Positions 50,597 to 60,628 of a DNA stretch of 64,000 bases are shown here, in pieces; position 1 is the stretch's first letter; each line of letters opens with the position of its first letter. The DNA lies in contig JABSOW010000007.1 in NCBI GenBank assembly GCA_013215465.1, positions 1 to 64,000 on the forward strand, read 5' to 3'. The notes beneath the pieces were generated by a model. That model ran no database searches. It was given only the letters and a program-made list of their open reading frames with translations, and was not told the DNA's origin. Source of the DNA: Colwellia sp. Lineage in GTDB: Bacteria > Pseudomonadota > Gammaproteobacteria > Enterobacterales > Alteromonadaceae. The position numbers were made by a program, and so were the translations under genes.

Positions 50597-51529
50597 ATGA
50601 GAGTAGTATTGGCACCGATGGAAGGTGTACTTGATCATATCATGCGTGACTTGCTCACCAAGATTGGTGGTTATGATCATTGTGTCACTGAGTTTGTTCG
50701 GGTTGTTGATCAATTAATATCTGATCGTGCCTATTTTCGTTTATGCCCAGAATTAAAGAATGCCAGCGCTTATGGCTCTACCACCGAAGCCGGTACGCCA
50801 GTGCGGGTGCAATTACTTGGACAACATCCACAGTATATGGCTGAAAATGCCGCTAAAGTGCTAGAACTTGGCTCTCATGGTATTGATATTAATTTTGGTT
50901 GTCCTGCCAAAATGGTGAATAAAAACTGTGGTGGTGCAGTGTTACTTAAAGATCCCGAAAATCTTTATCAAATTGTTAAGGCGGTTAAGGCTGCCGTCCC
51001 TCATGATGCCATTGTTAGTGCTAAAATTCGTTTAGGTTATGAAGATAAAAGTCTTGCGATAGAAAATGCACAGGCGATAGAAGCCGCTGGCGCCAGCGAA
51101 CTTACCGTGCACGCCCGAACTAAAATAGAAGGTTATAGACCGCCCGCACATTGGCATTGGATCGCTAAAATAAAACAAAATATCAACATTCCGGTAATCG
51201 CGAATGGTGATATTTTCACTTTAAATGATGCAAAAAAATGTCGTGAAATTTCTGGTTGTGACGATATTATGGTGGGCAGAGGGGCATTAATGCTACCTAA
51301 CTTAGCCCAGGTTATTAAGCAAGTAGCGCCGGCAAGCCCTTGGCATGAGGTGCAAGCATTACTACTTAAATATACCGAATGTGAAACCTATGGTGATAAA
51401 AGTAAATATTACCCGAACCGAATCAAACAGTGGCTTAAATATTTAAAATTACAATACCTTGAAGCAGATGAGCTGTTTCAGCAGGTGCGCACTCTTAAAA
51501 CAGCAGAAGCGATCAGAGAGTTACTTTAA
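50597..51529 (+). CDS. dusC: tRNA-dihydrouridine(16) synthase DusC
   Basis: 310 residues. The FMN-barrel start RVVLAPMEGVLDHIMRDLL and CVTEFVRVVDQ match DusC rather than DusA or DusB. INFGCPAKMVNKNCGGAVLL carries the catalytic cysteine (NKNCGG), followed by SAKIRLGY and the HARTKIEGY loop. It reduces uridine 16 in the tRNA D loop using NADPH. Confidence 0.93.
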   Translation: MRVVLAPMEGVLDHIMRDLLTKIGGYDHCVTEFVRVVDQLISDRAYFRLCPELKNASAYGSTTEAGTPVRVQLLGQHPQYMAENAAKVLELGSHGIDINFGCPAKMVNKNCGGAVLLKDPENLYQIVKAVKAAVPHDAIVSAKIRLGYEDKSLAIENAQAIEAAGASELTVHARTKIEGYRPPAHWHWIAKIKQNINIPVIANGDIFTLNDAKKCREISGCDDIMVGRGALMLPNLAQVIKQVAPASPWHEVQALLLKYTECETYGDKSKYYPNRIKQWLKYLKLQYLEADELFQQVRTLKTAEAIRELL

Positions 51530-51575
51530 TCGCAGGTTGTGTTCGCTGATAAACGCATTAATTCTCAAGGGAGAA

Positions 51576-53132
51576 TCATAAACTTGGTAGTATGTTTTTT
51601 GGCATAAACTGATTTAGTTCACCATCACTGATGATGGCAGATGCTTCAACAATATCAGGAGCAAAGTATCTGTCTTTGTCATAAAAGCTCACTGTTTCAC
51701 GTAACATCGCTTTTGCTTGTTCAATGATCGGTGAAGCTTTTAGTGGCGCTCTAAAGTCTAAGCCTTGTGCTGCGGCTAAATATTCTACCGCAAGTACGCC
51801 GTTAGTATTCTCGGCCATATCGGCTAAACGACGGCCAGCAAAAGCGGCCATAGAAACATGATCTTCTTGGTTTGCCGACGTGGGTAAACTATCTACTGAA
51901 GCCGGGTGTGCTAAGCTTTTATTTTCTGAAGCCAGTGCCGCCGAGGTTACTTGCGCAATCATAAAGCCAGAATTTACACCGCCATTATCCACTAAAAATG
52001 GCGGTAACTTGCTTAAGCTAGCATCAATTAATAATGCCATACGACGTTCAGATAATGAACCAATCTCAGCAATGGCTAAAGCTAAATTATCAGCTGCCAT
52101 GGCAACAGGCTCGGCATGAAAATTACCCGCGGAGATAAAATCCCCTTCATTAGCAAAAATTAAAGGATTATCGGTAACGCCATTTGCTTCAACGTGCAGT
52201 ACTACTGCCGCTTGGCGGATTTGGGTTAAACAGGCGCCCATTACTTGTGGCTGACAACGTAAGGAATAGGGATCTTGTACTTTGTCACAATCAACATGTG
52301 ATTGAGCAATCTCTGAATCATCCGTTAAGATGTGGCGATAAGCACAGGCGGCATCTATTTGACCTATTTGGCCACGAACTTGGTGCACCCTATCATCAAA
52401 TGGTGCACGACTGCCCATAGCAGCTTCTAGGGTTAGTGCGCCAATAGTAGTACCAGCCGCGTATAAATCCTCGGCATAAAATAAACCTTCTAAGCTAAAC
52501 GCTGTTGACGCTTGGGTGCCGTTTAATAATGCTAAACCCTCTTTGGCGGCTAAGGTTAGCACTTCTAATCCGGCAATTTTTAAGCCTTCAGCCGCGGAAA
52601 TAATTTGATCTCGGTAAGACATTTCACCTTCGCCAAGTAATGGCAATACCATATGTGCTAATGGCGCTAAATCACCTGATGCACCAACAGAGCCTTTTTT
52701 TGGTACACAAGGATATACTTGAGCATTAAGTAAAGTAATGAGTGCCTGAATAACGTGTAGCCTGATGCCAGAAAAACCACGGGATAATGAGTTGATTTTT
52801 AGTACCATCATTAATCGCACAGTCGCATCTTCCATGTATTCACCAAAACCAGCAGAATGTGAAAGTACAATAGAGCGCTGTAATAACTCTAATTGATCGT
52901 TTTTAATACGGGTACTGGCAAGTAAGCCAAAACCGGTATTGATGCCATAAACCACACGGTTGTCTTTGATCACTTGCTGTACCGCATCAGCACTTTTATT
53001 AATTTCATCAAAAGCACTGCTATCTAGGCGGTATTGTATGCCATCAAAACGATTAACCGCACGTAGTTGCGCTAATGTTAATGTGCCTGGAATAATATTT
53101 AACTTGTTGATAGTTATTGTATTTGAAGGCAT
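51576..53132 (-). CDS. hutH: Histidine ammonia-lyase
   Basis: 518 residues. The Ala-Ser-Gly triad that cyclises into the MIO cofactor is at 151-153 in [30 protein letters not shown] and [14 protein letters not shown] are also typical. It deaminates histidine to urocanate, the first step of the hut pathway. It starts three bases after the hutU stop, with AGGAA as ribosome site, and is the last gene of hutC-hutU-hutH. Confidence 0.97.
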   Translation of the reverse strand: MPSNTITINKLNIIPGTLTLAQLRAVNRFDGIQYRLDSSAFDEINKSADAVQQVIKDNRVVYGINTGFGLLASTRIKNDQLELLQRSIVLSHSAGFGEYMEDATVRLMMVLKINSLSRGFSGIRLHVIQALITLLNAQVYPCVPKKGSVGASGDLAPLAHMVLPLLGEGEMSYRDQIISAAEGLKIAGLEVLTLAAKEGLALLNGTQASTAFSLEGLFYAEDLYAAGTTIGALTLEAAMGSRAPFDDRVHQVRGQIGQIDAACAYRHILTDDSEIAQSHVDCDKVQDPYSLRCQPQVMGACLTQIRQAAVVLHVEANGVTDNPLIFANEGDFISAGNFHAEPVAMAADNLALAIAEIGSLSERRMALLIDASLSKLPPFLVDNGGVNSGFMIAQVTSAALASENKSLAHPASVDSLPTSANQEDHVSMAAFAGRRLADMAENTNGVLAVEYLAAAQGLDFRAPLKASPIIEQAKAMLRETVSFYDKDRYFAPDIVEASAIISDGELNQFMPKNILPSL

Positions 53133-53135
53133 CAG

Positions 53136-54851
53136 TTAAGTTCCTCTCTTGCCGTTAGCGCCATCAATCATGGGTAAATCTAGCTGTTGTTCTTTCGCGC
53201 AATTAATGGCGATATCGTAGCCCGCATCGGCATGGCGCATAACACCTGTGGCGGGATCATTCCATAATACTCGGGCTATACGCCGGTGGGCTTGCTCACT
53301 GCCGTCGGCAACAATAACAATCCCCGCATGCTGGCTAAAACCCATACCAACACCACCACCGTGGTGAATGCTGACCCAAGTTGCACCACCAGAGGTCGAT
53401 AATAGTGCATTTAACAATGGCCAATCTGATACCGCATCTGAGCCATCCATCATACTTTCAGTTTCACGGTTGGGGGAAGCAACTGAGCCTGAATCTAAAT
53501 GATCTCGGCCGATAACTATGGGTGCAGATAACTCGCCACTTTTTACCATGTCATTAAAAGCCAAGGCCAAACGAGCTCTGTCCTTTAAACCAAGCCAACA
53601 AATACGAGCAGGTAAACCTTGAAAAGCAATGCGCTCTTTTGCCAACTCTAACCAGTTATGCAATTGCGGGTTGTCGGGGATTAATTCTTTTACTTTGGCG
53701 TCTGTTTTATAAATATCTTCAGGATCGCCAGATAATGCTACCCAACGAAAAGGGCCAATACCTTGACAGAATAATGGCCGAATATAAGCAGGAACAAAGC
53801 CGGGGAAATCAAAGGCATTTTTCAGCCCTTCTTCTAAGGCCATTTGACGGATATTATTGCCATAATCAGTGGTAGCCGCGCCTGCGGTTTGTAAATCAAG
53901 CATCGCTTGTACTTGAATGGCCATTGATTGTTTAGCTGCTTTGATAACGCTAGCCTCATCTTGTAAGCGCATTTTTTCGGCATATTCCATAGTCCAGCCT
54001 TTTGGCAAATAACCGTTTAATGGATCATGGGCTGAGGTTTGATCGGTTACCACATCCGGAACAATGCCGCGTTTAACTAGTTCTGGAAATATATCAGCAG
54101 TGTTGCCTAATAAGCCAACTGAAATCGCTGCACCCGTTGCGGTAGCTTTATTGATAATCGCTAAGGCATCATCAAGGCTGGAGGCTTTTTTATCTAGGTA
54201 ACCGGTTTTAATGCGAAAATCGATGCGTGTTTCATCACATTCTACTACTAATGCCGAAAAACCAGCCATGGTTGCGGCAAGTGGCTGGGCACCACCCATA
54301 CCGCCTAAACCACCAGTAAGTACCCACTTACCTGTAGCAGAGCCAGAAAAGTGCTGATTTGCCATGGCGACGAATGTTTCGTAGGTGCCTTGTACTATGC
54401 CTTGTGAGCCAATGTAAATCCAAGACCCTGCGGTCATTTGACCATACATCATTAGGCCTTGCTTATCTAACTCATTAAAGTGCTCCCAGTTAGCCCAATG
54501 TGGTACTAGATTTGAGTTAGCAATTAATACCCGTGGTGCATCGCTATGAGTTTTAAAAACGCCAACTGGTTTGCCCGATTGCACCATTAAGGTTTCATCA
54601 TCTTCAAGACGATTTAATACTTCAATCATTTTGTCATAACAGGCCCAATTACGTGCGGCGCGACCTATGCCGCCATAAACAACTAAAGCTTGCGGGTGTT
54701 CGGCAACTTCTGGATCTAAATTATTCATTAACATGCGCTTAGCGGCTTCGGTTAACCAACTTTTAGCGGTTATTTTATTACCGCGATCGGCACGAATTAT
54801 TCTTGAAGTATCTAAGCGTGGCTCGGTATTTTCTGATGTATTAGCAGTCAT
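53136..54851 (-). CDS. hutU: Urocanate hydratase
   Basis: 571 residues. The NAD-binding region has [14 protein letters not shown], and [19 protein letters not shown] contains the conserved cysteine. The later [15 protein letters not shown] is typical. It converts urocanate to imidazolonepropionate using tightly bound NAD+ as an electrophile. It lies between hutC and hutH in one operon. Confidence 0.97.
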   Translation of the reverse strand: MTANTSENTEPRLDTSRIIRADRGNKITAKSWLTEAAKRMLMNNLDPEVAEHPQALVVYGGIGRAARNWACYDKMIEVLNRLEDDETLMVQSGKPVGVFKTHSDAPRVLIANSNLVPHWANWEHFNELDKQGLMMYGQMTAGSWIYIGSQGIVQGTYETFVAMANQHFSGSATGKWVLTGGLGGMGGAQPLAATMAGFSALVVECDETRIDFRIKTGYLDKKASSLDDALAIINKATATGAAISVGLLGNTADIFPELVKRGIVPDVVTDQTSAHDPLNGYLPKGWTMEYAEKMRLQDEASVIKAAKQSMAIQVQAMLDLQTAGAATTDYGNNIRQMALEEGLKNAFDFPGFVPAYIRPLFCQGIGPFRWVALSGDPEDIYKTDAKVKELIPDNPQLHNWLELAKERIAFQGLPARICWLGLKDRARLALAFNDMVKSGELSAPIVIGRDHLDSGSVASPNRETESMMDGSDAVSDWPLLNALLSTSGGATWVSIHHGGGVGMGFSQHAGIVIVADGSEQAHRRIARVLWNDPATGVMRHADAGYDIAINCAKEQQLDLPMIDGANGKRGT

Positions 54852-54913
54852 GGGGTTTCCTCGGGGTAATCTATCTATTTACTATAGTTGGCAGAACGAA
54901 TGCTGCTTTACCG

Positions 54914-55669
54914 TTAAACAATCAGGTGATTTCCTAAACGATATTTATTACCTGGTGCGGTTAAAATCGCGAAGCTTACAACCCCTTTACTTGACCAGGT
55001 GCGTCGCTTTACTTGTAAACAAGGTGCGCTCTGGTTAATAGTAAGTAATTGACAAATATCACTACTTGCTAGTATCGCTTCAATTTCATGTGTTGCTTCA
55101 GTTAAGGGAGCAACAGCTGATAAATACTCGTGTGGGGTGATGGTAGTAAAGTCTTGTAGCAAGTATTCGGGCACTAAAACCGCATTAACGTAACGTTGCT
55201 CTAACTGAATGGGCTGGTCATTTTCAAAATGTAGTACTTGCGATAAAAAAACATCTTCGTTGTTTTTTAAGTTTAATAAAATAGCAATTTCTTGCGTTAC
55301 CGCGATAGATTTAAGCATCAGTTGCTGAGCATGGTGCTTATGGCCACGTTCATTAATTTCATCGCTGATATTACGAATTTTTAATAGTGATGATTGCGAT
55401 TTAAAGGTAGCAACAAAAGTGCCAGAGCCTTGCGAGCGTACTAAAATTCCTTGCTCGGTTAATTCTTGTAAAGCCCTGCGTGCTGTCATTCGACTGACAT
55501 TGAATTGTTGTGTTAATGCATTCTCAGAAGGTACTTTATGATGTTGTGGCCATTGGCCAGACTCGATTTTTTGGCAGATATGCTGCTTGATAATAATATA
55601 TTTGGCTGGCTTTTCGCTTTTACTTAGCTCACTTTTAGTTAAACTGCTGATGCTCATGGTACAACTCAA
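54914..55669 (-). CDS. hutC: Histidine utilisation repressor HutC (GntR/HutC family)
   Basis: About 247-251 residues. The N-terminal GntR winged helix has KVPSENALTQQFNVSRMTARRALQEL, and the C-terminal UTRA domain binds urocanate in this family (FLSQVLHFENDQPIQLEQRY). HutC represses hut genes until urocanate appears. The start is either TTG at 55669 or ATG at 55657; neither has a good ribosome site. It is transcribed with hutUH and lies next to two TTGTATATACAA operators, so it probably controls its own operon as well. Confidence 0.93.
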   Translation of the reverse strand: MSCTMSISSLTKSELSKSEKPAKYIIIKQHICQKIESGQWPQHHKVPSENALTQQFNVSRMTARRALQELTEQGILVRSQGSGTFVATFKSQSSLLKIRNISDEINERGHKHHAQQLMLKSIAVTQEIAILLNLKNNEDVFLSQVLHFENDQPIQLEQRYVNAVLVPEYLLQDFTTITPHEYLSAVAPLTEATHEIEAILASSDICQLLTINQSAPCLQVKRRTWSSKGVVSFAILTAPGNKYRLGNHLIV

Positions 55670-55690
55670 TTTATTTTATTAAAATATAGC

Positions 55691-55702
55691 TTGTATATAC
55701 AA
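55691..55702. promoter_or_regulatory. HutC operator 1
   Basis: TTGTATATACAA, a perfect 12-bp palindrome matching the HutC/GntR-type site TGTATATACA. It lies 34 bases upstream of the hutC ATG at 55657. Its centre is 40 bases from that of operator 2, close to four helical turns. Confidence 0.75.
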
Positions 55703-55712
55703 TCTCACAATT

Positions 55713-55760
55713 ATTAATTTTTAGCAAGAGTTGTATATACAACTCTTGCTAAAAATTAAT
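55713..55760. promoter_or_regulatory. 48-bp perfect palindrome containing HutC operator 2
   Basis: Both 24-base halves match exactly as inverted copies, from ATTAATTTTTAGC to GCTAAAAATTAAT. The centre (55731-55742) is TTGTATATACAA, the same 12-mer as operator 1. It lies between hutC and hutI. Confidence 0.9.
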
Positions 55761-55800
55761 AGCTCAGCTAAAGTTATCTTTATAATTAATTTCATTGGTA

Positions 55801-55857
55801 TATACCCGTTATCGCTCAAGCACTCTGAAACCTGCATCTTGAATGGTCACGGGTATA
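55801..55857. repeat. TATACCC/GGGTATA palindromic repeat, copy B
   Basis: 57 bases with ends TATACCCG and CGGGTATA and imperfect inner arms. It lies in the hutI leader, 23 bases before its ATG. Confidence 0.75.
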
Positions 55858-55880
55858 AGTCTTTCTTTCGGATAATTTTT

Positions 55881-57137
55881 ATGAATAACACAATTACATC
55901 TACTCAAACTGTCACGCATCATTGGCAAACCCTTTGGTTAAATGTCAACTTAGCTACTATGACCGAAGCAGGTGCCGGTTACGGTGAAGTTACTGGTGCA
56001 GCATTAGCTATTAGTGCAGGGAAAATTGTTTGGTTAGGAAAAGAAGCAAACTTGCCTGAATATAAAAAGTCTGAGGTAGACATTATTGATGGTCAAGGTA
56101 GGTGGTTAACACCGGGCTTGATTGATTGTCATACTCACCTTGTTTACGGTGGTAATCGAGCTAATGAATTTGAAATGCGTTTACAAGGGAAAAGCTATCA
56201 AGAAATTGCCCAAGCAGGGGGCGGCATTGTTTCAACGGTTAAAGCGACTAGAGCCGCAACTGAAGATGAGTTATTAGGGAGTGCTTTACCACGGTTAACG
56301 GCCCTTCATCAACAAGGGGTTACCACAGTTGAAATTAAATCGGGTTATGGTTTAGATCTTAAAAATGAGATGAAAATGTTGAACGTTGCCGGCGAATTAG
56401 CCAAGCATTTACCAGTAACAATTAAACGAACTTTTTTAGGCGCTCATGCCTTACCGACAGAGTTTAAAGATGATGCAGATGGTTATATTGCGCTAGTCTG
56501 TCATCAGATGATACCCGCCATAGCTAAAGAGAAACTTGCCGATAGTGTCGATGTTTTTTGTGAGAATATTGGTTTTAATTTACTGCAAACCGAGCGGATA
56601 TTTACCGCGGCTCAACAATACAAGCTAGCAATAAAAGTACATGCTGAGCAATTATCTGATTTAGGAGGCACTGAGCTGGCGGCAAAATATCAAGCGTTAT
56701 CAAGTGAGCATGTAGAGTTTTTATCTGAGCAGGGTGTTAAAGCCATGAGTGCAGCCAATATGACCGCGGTATTGTTACCGGGCGCCTTTTACTTTTTGCG
56801 GGAAACTCAATTACCACCTATCGAATTATTGCGTAAACATGATGTAGCGATGGCGATTGCTACCGATGTAAACCCAGGCTCTTCGCCCATTTGTTCATTG
56901 CAATTAATGTTAAATATGGCTTGTACTTTATTTAAATTAACGCCCAGTGAGGCGTTAGCAGGGGTTACTTGCCATGCAGCTAAGGCCCTTGGTTTATCGA
57001 CAAGCAAAGGGCAGCTTAGTGTTGGCTTTGATGCCGATATTGCCGTATGGAACATTAGCCAGCCTGCCGAGCTGTGTTATCAATTTGGTGTTAACCCGTT
57101 AAGCGCCTTAATACAAAACGGTCAGCAGGTTATTTAA
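55881..57137 (+). CDS. hutI: Imidazolonepropionase
   Basis: 418 residues from ATG 55881; the open frame upstream runs through the operator palindrome and the repeat and is not protein-like. The amidohydrolase metal site is [21 protein letters not shown], and [11 protein letters not shown] and [13 protein letters not shown] are typical of HutI. It opens imidazolonepropionate to formiminoglutamate. It is divergent from hutC-UH. No hutG (formimidoylglutamase) or hutF gene follows, so the last step is encoded elsewhere. Confidence 0.96.
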   Translation: MNNTITSTQTVTHHWQTLWLNVNLATMTEAGAGYGEVTGAALAISAGKIVWLGKEANLPEYKKSEVDIIDGQGRWLTPGLIDCHTHLVYGGNRANEFEMRLQGKSYQEIAQAGGGIVSTVKATRAATEDELLGSALPRLTALHQQGVTTVEIKSGYGLDLKNEMKMLNVAGELAKHLPVTIKRTFLGAHALPTEFKDDADGYIALVCHQMIPAIAKEKLADSVDVFCENIGFNLLQTERIFTAAQQYKLAIKVHAEQLSDLGGTELAAKYQALSSEHVEFLSEQGVKAMSAANMTAVLLPGAFYFLRETQLPPIELLRKHDVAMAIATDVNPGSSPICSLQLMLNMACTLFKLTPSEALAGVTCHAAKALGLSTSKGQLSVGFDADIAVWNISQPAELCYQFGVNPLSALIQNGQQVI

Positions 57138-57322
57138 GTTGTATAAAGATAAATTATTACTTGATAGTAATAACGTTTACTGCTCGATATTTTAATTTTT
57201 TAAACGTTTTCTGGTTGAACTTACTTAGTATCATCTGGGAGAAAAATTAACATAGTGAGCCATACATTAGCTTCTGTTTTGAGTATAATAGCAATATTAT
57301 TAAATACACTCGCATACACTTA

Positions 57323-58120
57323 ATGACTGATAACATTACAACTGAAAAACGCCTCAATAAATATATTAGTGAATCAGGTTTCTGTTCACGCCGTGGTGCT
57401 GACAAATTAATTGAGGCTAATCGCGTTACCATTAATGGTGAAATACCTGAGCTTGGTACTAAAGTTCAGCAAGGTGATGTGGTGAAAGTGGATGGTAACG
57501 TTATTGCCGTGAGTGCCAAAAATAAATCGGATCGTATTTATATTGCTTATAACAAACCCATTGGTATTACCTGCACAACGGAAAGTCATGTGCGGGGTAA
57601 TATCATTGATGCTATTGGTCACCGGACCCGTATTTTCCCTATTGGTCGATTAGATAAGCCGTCTGAAGGGTTAATCTTTCTAACCAGTGACGGTGATATT
57701 GTTAATAAAATTTTACGTGCTGAAAATGCCCATGATAAAGAATATATCGTTACCGTAGATAAGCCAATCAGTGAGCGATTTATTGAGCGAATGTCTCGTG
57801 GTGTTCCTATTCTAGGTACTATTACTAAGCCTTGTATAGTGCAAGTAAAAAGCCGTTTCGTTTTTACTATTATTTTAACGCAAGGCTTGAATCGTCAAAT
57901 TCGTCGTATGTGTGAATATTTAGACTATGAAGTAAAAAAATTAAAACGTTCTCGTATTATGAGTGTTGAGCTTGGTCAACTAAGGCCAGGACAGTGGCGA
58001 GATTTGACTACGGCAGAAATGAATGAAATTAATAAAGCCGTCGCTAGCTCAACTAAAACCGCAGATGAAAATCTAACTAGTCAGAAAAACCTACCAAGTA
58101 ATCCTTGGATAAAAAGTTGA
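57323..58120 (+). CDS. rluF: 23S rRNA pseudouridine(2604) synthase RluF
   Basis: 265 residues. The N-terminal S4 RNA-binding domain (RLNKYISESGFCSRRGADKLI) is followed by the synthase domain, with the catalytic aspartate in FPIGRLDKPSEGLIFLTSDG. The regions DKEYIVTVDKPI and GLNRQIRRMCEYLDYEVKKLKR match RluF closely. The C-terminal tail is polar. It stands alone after hutI. Confidence 0.93.
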   Translation: MTDNITTEKRLNKYISESGFCSRRGADKLIEANRVTINGEIPELGTKVQQGDVVKVDGNVIAVSAKNKSDRIYIAYNKPIGITCTTESHVRGNIIDAIGHRTRIFPIGRLDKPSEGLIFLTSDGDIVNKILRAENAHDKEYIVTVDKPISERFIERMSRGVPILGTITKPCIVQVKSRFVFTIILTQGLNRQIRRMCEYLDYEVKKLKRSRIMSVELGQLRPGQWRDLTTAEMNEINKAVASSTKTADENLTSQKNLPSNPWIKS

Positions 58121-58210
58121 AGTAATAACAGCGTCTGTTGATTTTATTTTTAAGCAGTATTTTTGTAATCAATAGGAAATGGATATTAAATTTATTGCCA
58201 TTGAATAAAG

Positions 58211-58242
58211 TGCTGCTAGCTAAACAATTCTAACTAGCAGCA
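58211..58242. repeat. Inverted repeat between rluF and the acyl-CoA synthetase gene
   Basis: TGCTGCTAG / CTAGCAGCA extends to 12 bp with one mismatch around an 8-base loop. It lies between two convergent genes and may be a weak bidirectional terminator; the T runs are poor. Confidence 0.5.
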
Positions 58243-58265
58243 AGAAGTGCCTATAGCAATCAATA

Positions 58266-60161
58266 TTAGCTGGTTAGATTAGCTAGTCTAGGTGATAATT
58301 CTTCTAGTACTTGTGGGTCCTCAATAGTCGAAGGGATCTCTATATCTTGACCGTCTATCATTTGTCTTAATGTTTTACGTAATATTTTACCTGAGCGAGT
58401 TTTAGGTAAGCGTTCAACGATAATTAAAGCTTTTAATGAAGCAATAGCCCCGATATCACTGCGGACTTTAGTTTTCAACGCTGAAACTAGTTCATCATCA
58501 CTCAAGGTGACACCATTTTTGATAACGACTAAACCAAAAGGTACTTGGCCTTTTAATGAATCGTGAATACCGACTACCGCACATTCGGCTACCGCATTAT
58601 GGCCAGAAATTGATTCTTCCATCTCTCCTGTTGATAATCGATGACCGGCAACATTGATAACATCATCGGTACGTCCCATGATAAATAAGTAGCCATCCTC
58701 ATCAAAATAACCACCATCGCCAGTAACATAATAACCAGGATGAGTTAATAAGTAGCTAGACTTAAAGCGTTCTTCATCTTTATAAACGGTGGTCAAGCAA
58801 CCAGGAGGCATAGGGAGTTTTATGGCAACGGTACCTTGTTGATTAGCTGGTAAAGCCTCGCCATAGGCATCTAAAATTTGAACGTTATAACCAGGAACAG
58901 GAAAACCTGAAGAACCGGCTTTGGTTAACATTAATTCTTCACTGCTTTCATCAACAAAGGGGGTGGTCGCAATAGACCAGCCAGTTTCTGTTTGCCACCA
59001 ATGGTCAATAACAGGTATTTGTGTTTTTTCTTTAAGCCAATGGTATGTGGCGGGATCTAAGCGTTCACCAGCAAGATATAATCGTTTTAAATGCGATAAA
59101 TCATAATTTTCCATAAGTGCAGCATCAGGGTCTTCTTTGGCGATAGCACGAAATGCTGTTGGTGCACTAAACAATGCGTTCACTTTATATTCTTCACAAA
59201 CACGCCAAAAAGCACCTGCATCAGGCGTTCTAACTGGCTTTCCTTCATATAGAATGGTGCTACAACCCGCCATTAGAGGGCCATAGACAATGAAAGAATG
59301 ACCAACAACCCAACCAACATCTGAAGCAGCCCAAAAAGTATCGCCTGCTTTCATGCCGTAAATGTTTTTCATGCTATAGAGCATAGCAACGGCATGACCA
59401 CCGTGATCTCTAACGACACCCTTTGGCTTTCCTGTGGTACCTGAAGTGTATAAAATATAAAGAGGATCGGTACTTTTTAAGCTAATAGCCGCGATGCCTT
59501 TAGCACTGCTCATTTGTGTTTCCCAATCTTGGTCACGGCCACTAATCATCTCTGCCGTTAATTGCTCTCGTTGATAAATGATGCAACTGCTTGGTTTATG
59601 AGTTGCTAGCTCAATGGCATTATCGAGCAATGGCTTATAAGGAATCACTTTTGAAATTTCAATACCACAACTGGCACTGACAATAACTTTAGGCTCTGCA
59701 TCGTCAATACGTATAGCAAGCTCTTTAGCGGCAAAACCACCAAATACCACCGAATGAACAGCGCCAATTCTAGCACAAGCTAGCATAGCGATAACGGCTT
59801 GTGGGATCATCGGCATATAAATAAGGACACGATCACCTTTTACTACTTGCTGCTTTTGTAAAACATCAGCAAACTTTGCCACTAACTCAGTTAATTCAAT
59901 AAAAGAAAATTTTTGTTTTGAGCCAGTCACGGGTGAATCATAAATGAGTGCAGTTTGCTCCCCACGGCCTTGCTCAACATGATAATCCAATGCCAAGTAG
60001 CTAGTATTGAGTTCGCCATCAGCATACCAATCTGTCCATTCGTTACTGTTTGTCGACAATACTTCTTTGGGTGCTTTATACCAAGAAACAAGTTCAGACT
60101 GCTCTAACCAGTATGTTTCTGCTGAGTTATTTGCTTTTTTTTGCTGTTCTCTGAAGCTCAT
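58266..60161 (-). CDS. prpE: Propionyl-CoA synthetase-like acyl-CoA ligase
   Basis: 631 residues. The adenylate-forming signature LYILYTSGTTGKPKGVVRD and WWQTETGW are clear, and the C-terminal KTRSGKILRKTLRQ holds the catalytic lysine that is acetylated in this family. WYADGELNTSYLALDYHV near the start points to PrpE rather than Acs. It activates short-chain acids to CoA thioesters. No methylcitrate cycle genes adjoin it, so the exact substrate is inferred. Confidence 0.88.
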   Translation of the reverse strand: MSFREQQKKANNSAETYWLEQSELVSWYKAPKEVLSTNSNEWTDWYADGELNTSYLALDYHVEQGRGEQTALIYDSPVTGSKQKFSFIELTELVAKFADVLQKQQVVKGDRVLIYMPMIPQAVIAMLACARIGAVHSVVFGGFAAKELAIRIDDAEPKVIVSASCGIEISKVIPYKPLLDNAIELATHKPSSCIIYQREQLTAEMISGRDQDWETQMSSAKGIAAISLKSTDPLYILYTSGTTGKPKGVVRDHGGHAVAMLYSMKNIYGMKAGDTFWAASDVGWVVGHSFIVYGPLMAGCSTILYEGKPVRTPDAGAFWRVCEEYKVNALFSAPTAFRAIAKEDPDAALMENYDLSHLKRLYLAGERLDPATYHWLKEKTQIPVIDHWWQTETGWSIATTPFVDESSEELMLTKAGSSGFPVPGYNVQILDAYGEALPANQQGTVAIKLPMPPGCLTTVYKDEERFKSSYLLTHPGYYVTGDGGYFDEDGYLFIMGRTDDVINVAGHRLSTGEMEESISGHNAVAECAVVGIHDSLKGQVPFGLVVIKNGVTLSDDELVSALKTKVRSDIGAIASLKALIIVERLPKTRSGKILRKTLRQMIDGQDIEIPSTIEDPQVLEELSPRLANLTS

Positions 60162-60351
60162 AGTTTACCCTTGTATGTTATATTTTATAATCACTACTAT
60201 AGAAGTGTCGACAAAATTGAACAATTAGACCTTTGGCTAGTATTTATACTAATTGAAATAATGAATCGCTCAACTTAGCTTGTGAAGGGCGATTAAATTT
60301 TGCTTATTGATTTTAAAAGTAACGCTACCTCCATGCGCGTCCTTAAGAATA
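60162..60351. other. Region between prpE and the large repeat
   Basis: About 190 bases with no gene; it should contain the prpE promoter on the minus strand. Nothing else stands out. Confidence 0.35.
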
Positions 60352-60618
60352 TATACCCATGTTACCTCAAGATGCCGGATTCAGCTGGAATTAGAAACGT
60401 CTTTAGGTAAGGCATTGATTGAATAGAATGGTGTTCTCCTTGTCGAAATCAATAACGTAGCATAAAGCGTTTCTAAACCAGCCCGTTGGGGATGACTGAG
60501 CAAATCATGCTCTTCGTTGCATCTATTTTTAATGGAACAACCATTAATAAAAAGATGCGCCTTGCTCATGAATCACTCAGTCATCCTGAAACTCGTATCT
60601 TGAAGTATCATGGGTATA
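60352..60618. repeat. Large branched TATACCC/GGGTATA repeat, copy C
   Basis: 267 bases. The ends TATACCCATG and CATGGGTATA pair, and CAAGATGC.. / ..GTATCTTG continue the outer stem. Inside are two long arms. Arm 1 pairs TTAGAAACGTCTTTA (60391) with TAAAGCGTTTCTAA (60463). Arm 2 pairs GATGACTGAG (60491) with CTCAGTCATC (60576) and, within it, GCATCTATTTTTAATGG (60519) with its complement at 60541. A 62-codon open frame on the minus strand runs through it and is probably not a gene. Confidence 0.85.
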
Positions 60619-60628
60619 GGTATAGTCT

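Noticed and set aside
60381..60569. Open frame of 62 codons on the minus strand
   Set aside because: It runs through the arms of the branched repeat; the frame is explained by the repeat sequence and has no ribosome site.
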